From assembly GCA_019044685.2 (NCBI GenBank), contig JAGTXX020000015.1:62001-126000 (forward strand): a stretch of 64,000 bases of DNA, read 5' to 3'. A program made the position numbers and the translations under genes. Origin of the DNA: Nannochloris sp. 'desiccata'. Taxonomy: Eukaryota; Chlorophyta; Trebouxiophyceae; Chlorellales; Chlorellaceae. This document shows positions 35,611 to 45,273 of this stretch, piece by piece. The notes beneath the pieces are model-generated. The model ran no database searches. It saw nothing but the letters and a program-made list of their open reading frames with translations, and had not been told where the DNA came from. How positions within the stretch are numbered: position 1 is the first letter of the stretch; the number at the start of each line of letters is the position of its first letter.

Positions 35611-36474
35611 AGTTCAGCTTTTTAGTATGTTTTCCGAGTCTCCTGTTCTTCTACCCTCTTTATTCTTTCAATTTCAAAAACATCTATCTCAAGTGGTTTT
35701 TTTGGTTACATAAAGACGATATCGATAGCATATGAAAGGATAGATTGATAGATGTGGGGGGCATCTGCCCTGAATGTTGGGATTCATTGCTTGGCGGTGG
35801 AGGGCGGTGAAAATGTATATCTCATAAACTGGGGTAAAAAGCCAGAGTAACCGCGTCTGAGCAAGGCAGCTCGCTGCATAAAGCAGGTACCGCATTAGAT
35901 GAAAGCGAGGTGCTGATTGCCGGAGGTTTCTCCACCAAACTGGTGCAATTTAGACGGCCACTGGTGGCTTGAGGGCGGTGGCAGGGGCGGCAAGATTTTC
36001 CTCGAGGCAGCAGCGAGTTAGCCAAAAGGACAACGAGCGCAGCTCGATATTCAATTGGATGATGCAGACGCTTTCATATTGTGGGTGCTGCTAATCAGAG
36101 GAAGCAGGTGATCACGAGTCGCCTGAGCATTAACATTGTGATCAGCGCAGCACCAGTATGCTGGGCTGACATCCCATCGTGAGATCAATCTGATGGAATT
36201 AGATGTGCTGGACGCTTCTACGTTTGCGTTAACTAAAGCTGAGCCTGAATTAGGTGGGGAGCAGACTGCTGCAGCCCTCGTAGAAAACTTGGTTTACATC
36301 TCGCTTTTGCAGAATTGCTTAAATTGGCATTTAAATGCCAGTTCCCAGCCTTTCTCCCATGCCCTCCCAGGCTGCTCCCAGCCTGAAAATCTCATCTCCC
36401 ACGCTGTTTTTTGAAATTTGATCGTTTTTGACCCCACAACTTCTGAAATCAAGTGCGTTTATAAAAATTGTAAA
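35611..36474. other. intergenic spacer with palindromes upstream of COQ9
   Basis: 864 bp. It contains a perfect 16-bp palindrome (36325..36340, TGGCATTTAAATGCCA) and a 7-bp stem with a 4-nt loop (36368..36385, CAGGCTG/CAGCCTG), both within 150 bp of the COQ9 start. A small + open frame at 36193 (73 codons) has no domain. The first 250 bp hold the 3' UTR of the membrane protein gene. No RNA gene is seen. Confidence 0.5.
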
Positions 36475-37335
36475 ATGGCAGCAAGACGAGAAGTGCAGAC
36501 ACTCATCAGGAGGCTGCAAGCCACTTTGGCTACCACTGCTACTTTTTCAACAAATTCAGTGCCATTAACTTCCACACATGTGATTGCTGCTCCTTCATCC
36601 CTAGCCTTTAATCTAGCAACACCTCACACTAATCAGCCACCAAAATCATTGCATAATGCCGCAAATAGCAGAAGATGGCAGCACGCCACTTCATCTTCAA
36701 ATTCTTATTCTGCTTCCAAACCCGTCACCGCTGCCAATCCTGACAACGACAGAAATAACGCCGATGATATGCAGCAGAAGGTGCTCAACACAGCTCTAAC
36801 CCTAGTAAAAGAATTAGGATGGACAAAAAATGCATTAGAAACTGCTGCAACGCAGCTAGGCCTCTCCCCGGCAATAGCAGGCTCATTTCCCCGTGGAGCG
36901 GTGCACTTGGTTGAAGCTTTCAACACGAACTGCAACGAGAAATTGCGTGAAATTTTAGCAGAACGGAAAGAAGAAATCGAAGAGATGGATGGCAAGAATA
37001 AATTAGCCCTTGGAGTGCAGTTAAGGCTAGAGATGATGGCTGAGTACCTAGAGAGCTGGCCGGACGCTCTTGCCCTACAAGCTTATCCTTCCGAGGTCCC
37101 ACATACCCTCCAAAATTATGGTACTATAGCGGATATTATTTTGCGTGCTGTTGGTGATGAATCTACGGATTTCTCTTGGTACACCAAACGGGCAGCTTTG
37201 AGCGGCATTTACGTCGCCTCTGAATTAGTTATATTAAATGATAAGAGTGAACATTACACCGAAACGTGGAGATTTTTAGAGAATAGATTAAGAGATATGG
37301 ATAAAATAGGTATGATGATTTTGAAGGATAATTAA
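36475..37335 (+). CDS. COQ9: Ubiquinone biosynthesis protein COQ9
   Basis: Single exon, 286 aa from ATG 36475 in a good context; the open frame extends upstream but only from a non-ATG codon. The first 100 residues are a Thr/Ser/Asn-rich mitochondrial leader of unusual length. The COQ9 fold follows: VLNTALTLVKELGWTKNALE, then AGSFPRGAVHLVEAFN, and the lipid-binding C-terminal part with RLEMMAEYLESWPDALALQA and FSWYTKRAALSGIYVASE. COQ9 is a TetR-like protein that presents ubiquinone precursors to COQ7 at the inner membrane. The domain is intact to the last helix (RFLENRLRDM). A mitochondrial matrix location is inferred. Confidence 0.92.
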   Translation: MAARREVQTLIRRLQATLATTATFSTNSVPLTSTHVIAAPSSLAFNLATPHTNQPPKSLHNAANSRRWQHATSSSNSYSASKPVTAANPDNDRNNADDMQQKVLNTALTLVKELGWTKNALETAATQLGLSPAIAGSFPRGAVHLVEAFNTNCNEKLREILAERKEEIEEMDGKNKLALGVQLRLEMMAEYLESWPDALALQAYPSEVPHTLQNYGTIADIILRAVGDESTDFSWYTKRAALSGIYVASELVILNDKSEHYTETWRFLENRLRDMDKIGMMILKDN

Positions 37336-37653
37336 GGAGCGAGAAGTGGGTTAATTGAAGTTGAGCAACCGTGGTACTTGGCTCAAAGTTTTGGACAGCA
37401 TTCAAAAAGACAAACGAGAATCAGGATGACGATTTGAAGATACGTAATTTAGCTATACAGTTGAATTATTTTAATTCGAGGATGGCGTATTGATTGGGTG
37501 TTAGCTGCCCTTAATCGTTGGTTTATTCTTAGCTCTATCATAGTATGTGAAGAAATATTTGTTGGAGGGCGTGGACGATGAAATTCTGTTCAAGGGATAT
37601 ATTCTGAAAGTACTTACTTTATTGGTCATGGGTATTTGAATCGAATTTGTTAT
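37336..37653. other. convergent 3' spacer
   Basis: 3' UTR of COQ9 and, if real, of the small minus-strand gene. AT-rich, with no gene-like frame or repeat. Confidence 0.4.
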
Positions 37654-37943
37654 TTATTCGGCGTGTGTAGAGTTACTCGACTGGGCTTTTGCAGCCTTCG
37701 CTGTCATTTGACGATTGATAGCAAAACCTGCAAAAAAACATAGAAATAGGTCCGTTTGAAGAGCTTCACGTAATCTGTAACATATTGTGACACTATAGTG
37801 AGGTTCCTCAGGCCCGCAAAGTAAGTGATTTGCCTATACAGCGTCCGAATAAGCCTCAATTTGTTCCAATTGGGGTTTTAGGACTTGCATACTCATAGCC
37901 CACCAGGCGGAGGTCCGCCGCAGCCAGAAATTAAAATGCCCAT
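37654..37943 (-). CDS. Candidate spliced microprotein (37 aa)
   Basis: A minus-strand candidate with exons 37904..37943 and 37654..37727. The 176-nt intron begins GTGGGC and ends in a T-rich TTTTTTTGCAG acceptor (phase 1). It would encode 37 aa: MGILISGCGGPPPG, then FAINRQMTAKAAKAQSS and a short polar tail. The N-terminal half is Gly/Pro-rich and the C-terminal half basic and Ala-rich. I do not recognise it. Its strand fits the local alternation (convergent with COQ9, divergent from trmA) and the acceptor is strong, but so short a frame can arise by chance. Upstream exons in 37950-38330 are possible. Confidence 0.3.
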
Positions 37944-38706
37944 TGCATTCTTGGAAGTTCGCACGCCCAAGACGGCGGTCTCAAGGTTATATTTAAATCA
38001 TTTCAGGCACGATTACATGGATGGGCATACACCTGCAGTCGGGCTCTGCAGAGGGCTCGTTCCAGCTGGGAGGGCTCGTTCCCTCGGTCTCTGTTCCCAT
38101 ACTAGTTTTAAATGCATCAATACATCTATATACCGCCATAACTGCAAGATTTCGGACAGTGGTCATCCTTATACCACAGATTAATATATTTTGTAAAGGA
38201 AAGTACTTGATAATCAGCCCAGTTTCTGTTAACCAAAGCAAAATCCAAGGGAAACTTCTAAATTGCTGTCGATATTGAGCGTTTCTTAGGGCGAATTTGC
38301 TCATATTGGAGTCTCATATCCTAACCAAAAGGTATGGGCAATGATATAACAGCCAGGGAGCCTGCGGGCGGTCGGGCAGGCAGGCAGGCAGGGAGTAATA
38401 TTTGAGTGGGGCGGCGGGTAACCCGCCGCTTTAGTGCACCCGACAACAATGTGCTGTATCAGAACTTTGACGTGCTTAAATATGTTCTCATTAATTTATA
38501 CGAAGAAACAGCTCAGCGCTCTTAGGCATACGAGGCTCAATGAATGCAACATACCCGGAACGCAATTCGGCAATGGCCGCCGGCGCCTACCAGAAAATTG
38601 AAGTTTGAGCATTTTTAGCTCTCAAAATGCGCAAATCGAGGCCTTAACTGTTTATAAACTAAAATCAGACTTTGTTATGGGCTTCTGATTGCTGTAAAGA
38701 CAGGCA
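37944..38706. other. GC-rich spacer with repeats and a palindrome upstream of trmA
   Basis: 763 bp. It contains a 13-bp direct repeat (38051..38063 and 38070..38082, GAGGGCTCGTTCC), a GGCA microsatellite (38373..38392) and a perfect inverted repeat with one-base centre (38411..38429, GCGGCGGGT-A-ACCCGCCGC). It also has a GCATTTT/AAAATGC pair (38609..38630). The composition is clearly richer in GC than the neighbouring spacers. Open frames on both strands (103 and 99 codons) have no recognisable domain. Confidence 0.5.
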
Positions 38707-40287
38707 ATGCTTGCTACACGACGTGGGATTTCAATTTGCACAGCTCGAAATTATAGAAATTTTCCGTTTTTAATATCAAAATCTCGTTTTCGTTGCGCCA
38801 CAATGGCGTCAGACACGCCAAAAGTAGAATTTACCCCATCTTTGATAGATGTTGACACGGATGCATATGATGCTCAATTAGCAGCCAAACGAAGACTAGT
38901 AGAAGAACAATTTGCAGAATTTAATCCCCCAAAGCTGGAGGTATTTCAATCGAAACCAAAAAACTATCGCATGAGGTAAGAAATGCTTCCAATATCAAAT
39001 TTAAATTCTAAAATCATTTTAATCACACCCAGCCACCACCGCTTTTCAAATAAAGTAAATTCTTCTTTTTTCTACTTCTCTACCCTTTAGATCTGAATTC
39101 ACTGTTTGGCATGAGAAAGAAGAGACGTACTATCAGATGTACGAAAAGGTAAGACATGAACTTAATTTCAAGAACAATAAATCAAAAAGTAAAAAAAAAT
39201 CAAGCCTCTTCTTATCGACCCCCCTCGTATCGCATTACAGGACAATGAAACAGGTGAAAGTAAACGTGTCCGTGTAGACTCGTTCCCTGTAGCTTCAGAA
39301 CTAATCAACGAACTGATGCCACGTGTCATGGAGGCAGTACAAGGCAATATCGTACTCCGTAAAAAATTATTTCAAGCAAATTTTCATACCACGCTTGCTG
39401 GCAACTCCATGGTCACTTTAATCTACCACCGTAAACTTGAAGATGACTGGAAAGAGGCAGCCAAAGTTCTCCGAGAAGAGCTTTCTAAGCTTCCAGGCAT
39501 TGCGAATCCTCCGCACATCATTGGTCGATCCCGTAAACAGAAAATTTTTCTCGATATAAACGAAGTTGAAGAAGTTCTGGATGTTCCTGGTCGTGGTACG
39601 TTGCGTTACATCCAAGTAGAGGGGGCGTTTAGTCAACCGAATGCGGGCATTTGTACTTGCATGCTCGGCTGGGCTGTTGACGTTACTCAAGGCGGTACGA
39701 GTAAAAACCACGATTTACTGGAATTGTACTGTGGGAATGGTAATTTCACGGCAGCTTTAGCCCCCAATTTTCGACGAGTTGTCGCTACAGAAATCAGTAA
39801 ATCTTCTGTCGCGGCCGCAAAACGGAATTTTGAAGCAAATAAAGTAGAAAATGTTTTTGTCGCCAGAATGAGCTCTGAGGAATTCACGCAAGCCTGGCAA
39901 ACAGGCAAAAAATTCAACCGATTAGAAGGGATAAACCTAAAAGAGTACGATTTTAAGACGCTGCTAGTAGATCCACCACGTGCAGGGCTTGATGATGAGA
40001 CAATTAAAGTAGTTCGGGACTTTGAAAGGGTCGTGTACATCAGTTGTAACCCAGCGACTTTGAAAAGAGATGTGGAGTCCGTTTCAGATTTATTTACGGT
40101 AGAAAGGTTTGCTATGTTTGACCAGTTCCCGTATACACACCATGTGGAGTGTGGGGTGTATTTGGTGAGGAGGGCTGATGCGCCACCAGTGGTACCTCCT
40201 GCGCCTCTTGAAGAAGAACAAGAAGAAGATGCACAAGTAGAGCCAGAGAGTAAGAAACAGAAAATTGACGATGAACCACAGCCTTGA
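38707..40287 (+). CDS. trmA: tRNA (uracil-5)-methyltransferase, bacterial TrmA type
   Basis: Exons 38707..38975, 39091..39148 and 39241..40287 (introns 115 and 92 nt) encode 457 aa. After a basic leader (a second ATG at about 38803 would give a leaderless form), the protein follows the short bacterial TrmA plan throughout. This includes NYRMRSEFTVWHE across a splice join, RVRVDSFPVASELINELM, QVEGAFSQPNAG-like wording, LLELYCGNGNFT (SAM site), LLVDPPRAGLD, the catalytic Cys in YISCNPATL (about 378) and the general base Glu in DQFPYTHHVECG (about 412). It lacks the RRM and other extensions of eukaryotic TRMT2A. It should make m5U54 in the T-loop of tRNA, probably in an organelle. The close match to proteobacterial TrmA suggests ancient transfer; the introns show it is settled in the nuclear genome. 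Confidence 0.92.
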
Positions 40288-40598
40288 GTCTTCACTAGTT
40301 TCAATTAGCTATCTCTTATGCAGTCTTCTTGTTGGTATAAGTTTGTAATGATTAATTGTAATCATTATAGTATTATTTAAACATCGGAGAGAGGAAAAAA
40401 GAAAATATAAGACAAGATGAAATGAAGTTTGACAATTAAAGAACGATTTACGCTGCTGCTGCTGCTTCTGCTGCTGCCACCTGCATAATTTCCAAGTACA
40501 TCTTGAAGGCGAATATAATACTACTACACAGTGAAATAATGTTTTCCACGCAATCCTGCAATACAAAACTAAATTGATGATGAAAAGTACCACCTAAT
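40288..40598. other. convergent 3' spacer
   Basis: 3' UTRs of trmA (+) and the LRR gene (-). It includes a GCT/GCC-rich patch at 40450-40480. No gene seen. Confidence 0.45.
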
Positions 40599-43212
40599 CT
40601 AAACTTGCGGCAACGATCCTGCCAAAGACACCAAGCCCCGTCTTTGCTGCATTTTCACTAAAGGGCTGGAAACAGTCGCTCTCCCACCTTGAGGGAGCTG
40701 CACTGTAGCAATCAAATCTTCAGGAAGCTTACTTTTCACATCCTCGTCATCATCACCAAGCCCAGCACAGCACGTAAGGTCCAATTCCGACAAAACTCCC
40801 AGCGTGCTCAGCGTGCCAAGGCCATCTCCAGTCAATTTTCTGGCTCCATCTAGCTTTAAACCAGTAAGCTGGGTTAAATGGGCACAGATCTCCCGTAATC
40901 CAGTGTATTCAAGAGCATCTCCACAGCGAGATATGTCTAAATAGCGCAGCAGGCTCAGCACGGGGAGTGCTTTTTCTATTCCTTCAGCTTCAAGTCTCAC
41001 ACATCCACTTAAATTGAGATGCGTTAGCTTGGGGAAGGAAGAAGAGATGAAGTTTGCGCATTCAGTGTCAATAGAGACGCAATCTGATAGGTTTAACGAA
41101 CGTAATGGAGGACTTCTAACGCATTTTGATTTGTCACCATCGGCGGCAGCAGCAGCAGCAGCTGCAGCCTCGGGAGTAGCAGCTGCTCCTCTAACGAGAG
41201 CTTGGAGGCCAGCCAAGGTGATCCCAGAGCCACTACGGGCGAGAGAAAGAGTATGCAATCTCTTTAAAGCTGTGGAAAAACTAGATGAGGATGTAGAAGC
41301 TTGACTTTCAGCCCCGGAGGTGGTGGTGTTATTTTCATTATTATTACCACCGCCGCCGCCGCTGCTGCTGCTGCTGTGTAAATTTTTAAGCCCTTGATCA
41401 GTAATAGATGTCCCACTGAGATTAATTTCTTCAAGGAAACTGGCAGAAGCTGCCAACCCCTTTGCAACCACATCTCCAATTCCTCTATTCCCAGCAAAAC
41501 TGACATTAACTAGCCCTTTCAACCACTTTACATGCCGAAGATGTTCATGCCTGAGGCCACTGTCTTCTAATCGTAGCGTGCACAGCGCAGTCAACGCGCC
41601 CAACGCAAAGGCAAATTCCTCAGGACCAGGAGCTGCGAGAGAATTCGACACATGAGCAGCTTCCGCATGGTACGGGATCCCTGAACCGGGAATGAAAATG
41701 CCAGAAGACCAAAGCTGTCCTGCAGTGGCTCGAGAACCTTGGGCGCCCAGACCGACCCGTGGACCTAAGCTGCAGCCAGACAAATCAAGGTGCGTTAATC
41801 GAGGCGCTGCTCTCATAAAAGCAACAGCTGCTTCAAGAGGCATCCCAGTACGAGCTGCGTTGAGCTTTTTAAGCTGTTTTAACCCTCGGGCAGCTTCGAC
41901 GAGGTCTCGGACTTGTTGAGGAGTGAGTCGAGCAAAAGGAGGACGAGAAGGCGATGAAGAAGAGGAGGCCAAGTTGTTACCAGGTACACTGAGATCAAGC
42001 TCCAAAAGACCTGGACCACATGCTGCTAACAATAACTTCAATTTTGTAGGGTGAACGTTGCTGCCAGCGATGCACAGCTTCTGAAGAGAAGCAGGCCACC
42101 TCCACAAAGCAGCCGCTGCATAGTCTGGCATCGGCGCTGCTTGTAATAACTGCGGCATTCTCGCTAAACACAACTTTTTAATAGCTTTTAATCTGGACAA
42201 TGCAGCCCAGCATCCTTCGCCAATACTTTGACATCCTTCTAAGTCTACTATCTCAAGAACTCGCCCAGCAGGCCCAGCAGCGAGTTCCTCGAGACCACCT
42301 TCACTCAACATATGACTATCTTTCAGAGAAAGAGCTTTTAAGCGTGGCAATGCCGCTAAAACCCCTGCTGTAACGTCACATGCCGTGTTTCCACCGATAG
42401 AAAGGATTTCTAAAGAAGAAAGGGTGCCAAGAGCACGACCTGTTGCGGGGTTAATGTGCAATGCTAAACCGATATCTGAAATATCCAATCGACGGAGGTT
42501 CAAAGCAGATTCTAGGGTGGAAATAAAATCTCCCTTTAAAAAAATACATTCTTGGAGGCTTAAAGATACCAGAGATTGGGTAAGACTGGGTATAATGTCG
42601 ATGAGGTCGGCATCGGTCACAGCGGTGTGATCCAGGGACAGATGGGTAAGAGCTTGCATGTTGTTTAAAGGTTTTAAGGAAGCTATTTGATAGGCCCCGT
42701 TAAGATTTAGAAGGGTTGCCTGGGGTGCAGCAGCGCAAAGGCTGGCAAATTCGCTTGAAGTTATAGCATGCCCATGGTTCCGGGTTGCTGTGTTGATGCT
42801 TGAAATGTGAGAAAATGCTGAATAACGGCAAGGAAGACCCTGGGACAATAGTTAAATGCATAATAATAGAAAGTTAGTAACATTCGTTCGTAATTGTTGC
42901 TTTGCATTGATAACAGCCCGTAATTTAATAAATAACTTACCAAGGGGGTAAGAGCGGAGGCGACAGATGCAACACCCGCCTTCCAATGTTTGCACGTAGC
43001 TCGCATTGCAGCCACGTTTCCATCTATCTCGTTCACAATCTTCCCAATCTGTAACCAGAAAAGCATAACGGTCAATATATGTTCTGTTCGGAGATATTTT
43101 GGAAAGGGGGACAGAATCTAGAGATGATCTCGCTTACCTCTACAAGGACATCTAAAGGAAGCCTATCCCATCCTATCTTCTGCTTAGTTGACAGCAATAT
43201 TTCCAACTCCAT
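40599..43212 (-). CDS. F-box-like, leucine-rich repeat protein
   Basis: Minus-strand exons 43138..43212, 42941..43048 and 40599..42839 (introns 89 and 101 nt, all phase 0) encode 807 aa. The first 60 residues read like an F-box (WDRLPLDVLVE|IGKIV...MRATCKHWKAGVAS). The rest is about 20 leucine-rich repeats of the cysteine-containing/AMN1 type, for example LTHLSLDHTAVTDADLIDII, FLEEINLSGTSITDQGLKNL and LRSLNLSDCVSIDTECANFI. Ser/Gly/Asn and poly-Ala inserts interrupt some repeats. If the F-box call is right, this is the substrate receptor of an SCF ubiquitin ligase. The target is unknown. The first in-frame ATG was used as the start. Confidence 0.8.
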
Positions 43213-43735
43213 ATTATTGATCTTTCGTTTGAAAAGCTGGCAAATGAAACAATTCAAGAATTCAAAAGTCGAATCCGCTCCATGCGGTTTGAAACAAGTG
43301 TGCTCGGGGTTATCACGAGATTGCTTAGTTATTTTAAAATAAACCCACTAAGTATTTATGGAGTCAGGTTGCTTGAACACAACCTCGACATCACTTTGAA
43401 AAGCTGTGCCTCTTTGCCGCAAGGAGGAAAGTGAAAATGTTCAGGCTCTTCTACACTCCAATTGATAGGTTTTAAGGCTCGCAGCTGCTTTGATACATCA
43501 AAAAATAGGTTTCCTTGGATGGACTCTAGGAAAACACTGCTTACATAGGCCTCTCTAGTTGCCTACTGCCTTCCCGCCCCAACCGGCAGTATCAGCTCAG
43601 AAGACTCAATTAAGGCAGATAGCGGTATGTGCTCAAGCGCGACCAATTAATAAAGGGCCAACAATCAATATACAAGTTCAAATTTTAAATGGACATAGTT
43701 TAATTAAGATTCTGAGGTTATCTTTGAACTTTTTT
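43213..43735. other. intergenic spacer
   Basis: 523 bp with the promoter of the LRR gene and the 3' UTR of the protease gene. Short + open frames here lack domains. Nothing else is seen. Confidence 0.45.
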
Positions 43736-45076
43736 CTAATTACAAACTCTCGTGCGGGTTGCAGAGTCCAATGCCCTACAGGCTGCATTCACCAACGAAA
43801 CTATATTAGGCGTGTTTCTGTACACACTATTAAATCCAAATCGACTGGCTCCTTGTACTTCAGCAGTGTCGGAGGTATACCCCCATGAAGTCGTGGCAAT
43901 AACGACGTTATCGTTGTTATCACGGCCAGCAGGATCACTGGTAGAAACCCGAGTGCCGAAATTAACCAACCAGGGTCCACCACTTGATCCAGGCCCTTGT
44001 GCAGAGCCAATCTCAACTTGATTAGTTGCACGTTGAATACCCAAAGCATCTGTACGAATCATTCGACGGCCGCTCTCAATATTGCCAGGATACCCCAGTT
44101 GGGTTACTTGAGCGACGACAGCGTTGGGATAAAAATTGTTTGAGAAAGAATAATCACCCCAACCGTACCCATACCATCCAGTACTATCTCCAGGATACGC
44201 GCCATTGCTATCTGCATTTACTGTGAGAACAGCCAAGTCATTTAAACAGACGACTCCAATGGCATTGGGCTCGCAGGGGTCAGACCCAGTTAAGTAACTC
44301 GCAGGAACTTGTACTGCTCGCACAGTCCAAGAGCCATATGGCACAACGTTGTCGTACCGGGCTGGCTGGTAAGTAATTGACGAGGCGATAGAACCAGACC
44401 CTTGTCCAAATTCACAAACACAATGGGCTGCAGTAACCACCAAACCTCTACGAACGAGAGAAGCAGAGCAGGTAAATGTAGTTCCTCCTCGTTGGACGAA
44501 AAGCTTTCCAGCAGCACGCCACGGGTAGAGGTTTGTTGGAGCCCTTCCGCCGCTATTATAGGCGCCACGGGTTGTGAAAGGGTAGCCAAAATCACCAACA
44601 GCTGCGGAGTTGACATCCTTGGTGTTGTTGGTAGACGCTTGACCATTAATTTCAACAGCTGGGGCGGTACTGTTTTCAGCAAAAGATGGATAATTGATCC
44701 TGGTATTGCCATCGTCTGCTCCAGAAACAGCTCCAGAGTTCTCAGGAACGACAGTGTTATCATTTCGATAAAAACTAGGGGGGTTTGGGTTGTTTGGTAA
44801 CGGCAATGGGATTGCAGAACTGAAATTAATTCGAGAGGGAGGTCCGTTGGTGGCATCTGCATCATCAGCGTCAGCTTCAGGTTGCCGTTGTAAGTTGACA
44901 ATAATGTTTAAATTGTCTTCAGAAATCTGAGTAGCAGATACACTCCTTCCTTCTACTGATGGAGAAGAAACATCTGCAAGAATGGTGCGTGCAGTGGGTG
45001 TGGCACAACTAAAACTAAGAGTGAAAGCGAGCAACCAAAGACTAGCGGCGGTGTAACGCCGAGAGCCCTTGAGCAT
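43736..45076 (-). CDS. Secreted trypsin/V8-like serine endopeptidase
   Basis: A minus-strand single exon of 446 aa from ATG 45076. The start is a classic signal peptide (MLKGSRRY, then ASLWLLAFTLSFSCA). A long Asn/Pro/Asp-rich propeptide-like region follows to about residue 175. The chymotrypsin-fold protease domain has His in VVTAAHCVC, Asp in CLNDLAVLTV and Ser in GPGSSGGPWLV, so the triad is complete. Several Cys (CSAS, HCVC, DPCEPN, VVCLND, AACRAL, RVCN) suggest disulfides and secretion. The propeptide may keep it inactive until cleavage. This kind of V8/trypsin hybrid occurs in bacteria, oomycetes and some algae. The substrate is not predictable. Confidence 0.85.
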   Translation of the reverse strand: MLKGSRRYTAASLWLLAFTLSFSCATPTARTILADVSSPSVEGRSVSATQISEDNLNIIVNLQRQPEADADDADATNGPPSRINFSSAIPLPLPNNPNPPSFYRNDNTVVPENSGAVSGADDGNTRINYPSFAENSTAPAVEINGQASTNNTKDVNSAAVGDFGYPFTTRGAYNSGGRAPTNLYPWRAAGKLFVQRGGTTFTCSASLVRRGLVVTAAHCVCEFGQGSGSIASSITYQPARYDNVVPYGSWTVRAVQVPASYLTGSDPCEPNAIGVVCLNDLAVLTVNADSNGAYPGDSTGWYGYGWGDYSFSNNFYPNAVVAQVTQLGYPGNIESGRRMIRTDALGIQRATNQVEIGSAQGPGSSGGPWLVNFGTRVSTSDPAGRDNNDNVVIATTSWGYTSDTAEVQGASRFGFNSVYRNTPNIVSLVNAACRALDSATRTRVCN

Positions 45077-45273
45077 CTTGATCGTTGGGAAAGAGGGAAA
45101 TTCAGATACCCCCTGCAAATTATAATTAAACTAAAGGCTCACTTTCAACGTCTGTCAAATATCAATTTAAATGTGACAGGTGCAATATATGATTTTCGTG
45201 CCTCGTGTCTCCAAAAAGTCTCTCGATGCAGATTGATTCTATGCAAGATTTTTTTTCTTGTTTTTCTTGTTTT

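Noticed and set aside
36193..36414. Plus-strand open frame of 73 codons before COQ9
   Set aside because: No domain; overlaps palindromic promoter sequence; ends just before the COQ9 leader.
37993..38304. Minus-strand frame of 103 codons and overlapping plus-strand frame of 99 codons
   Set aside because: Neither resembles a known domain and the composition follows the GC-rich repeats. Exons joining the minus frame to the 37-aa candidate could not be built in frame.
40309..40593. Minus-strand frame of 94 codons
   Set aside because: Lies in the shared 3' region of two convergent genes, made of a GCT-repeat and AT-rich sequence; no domain.
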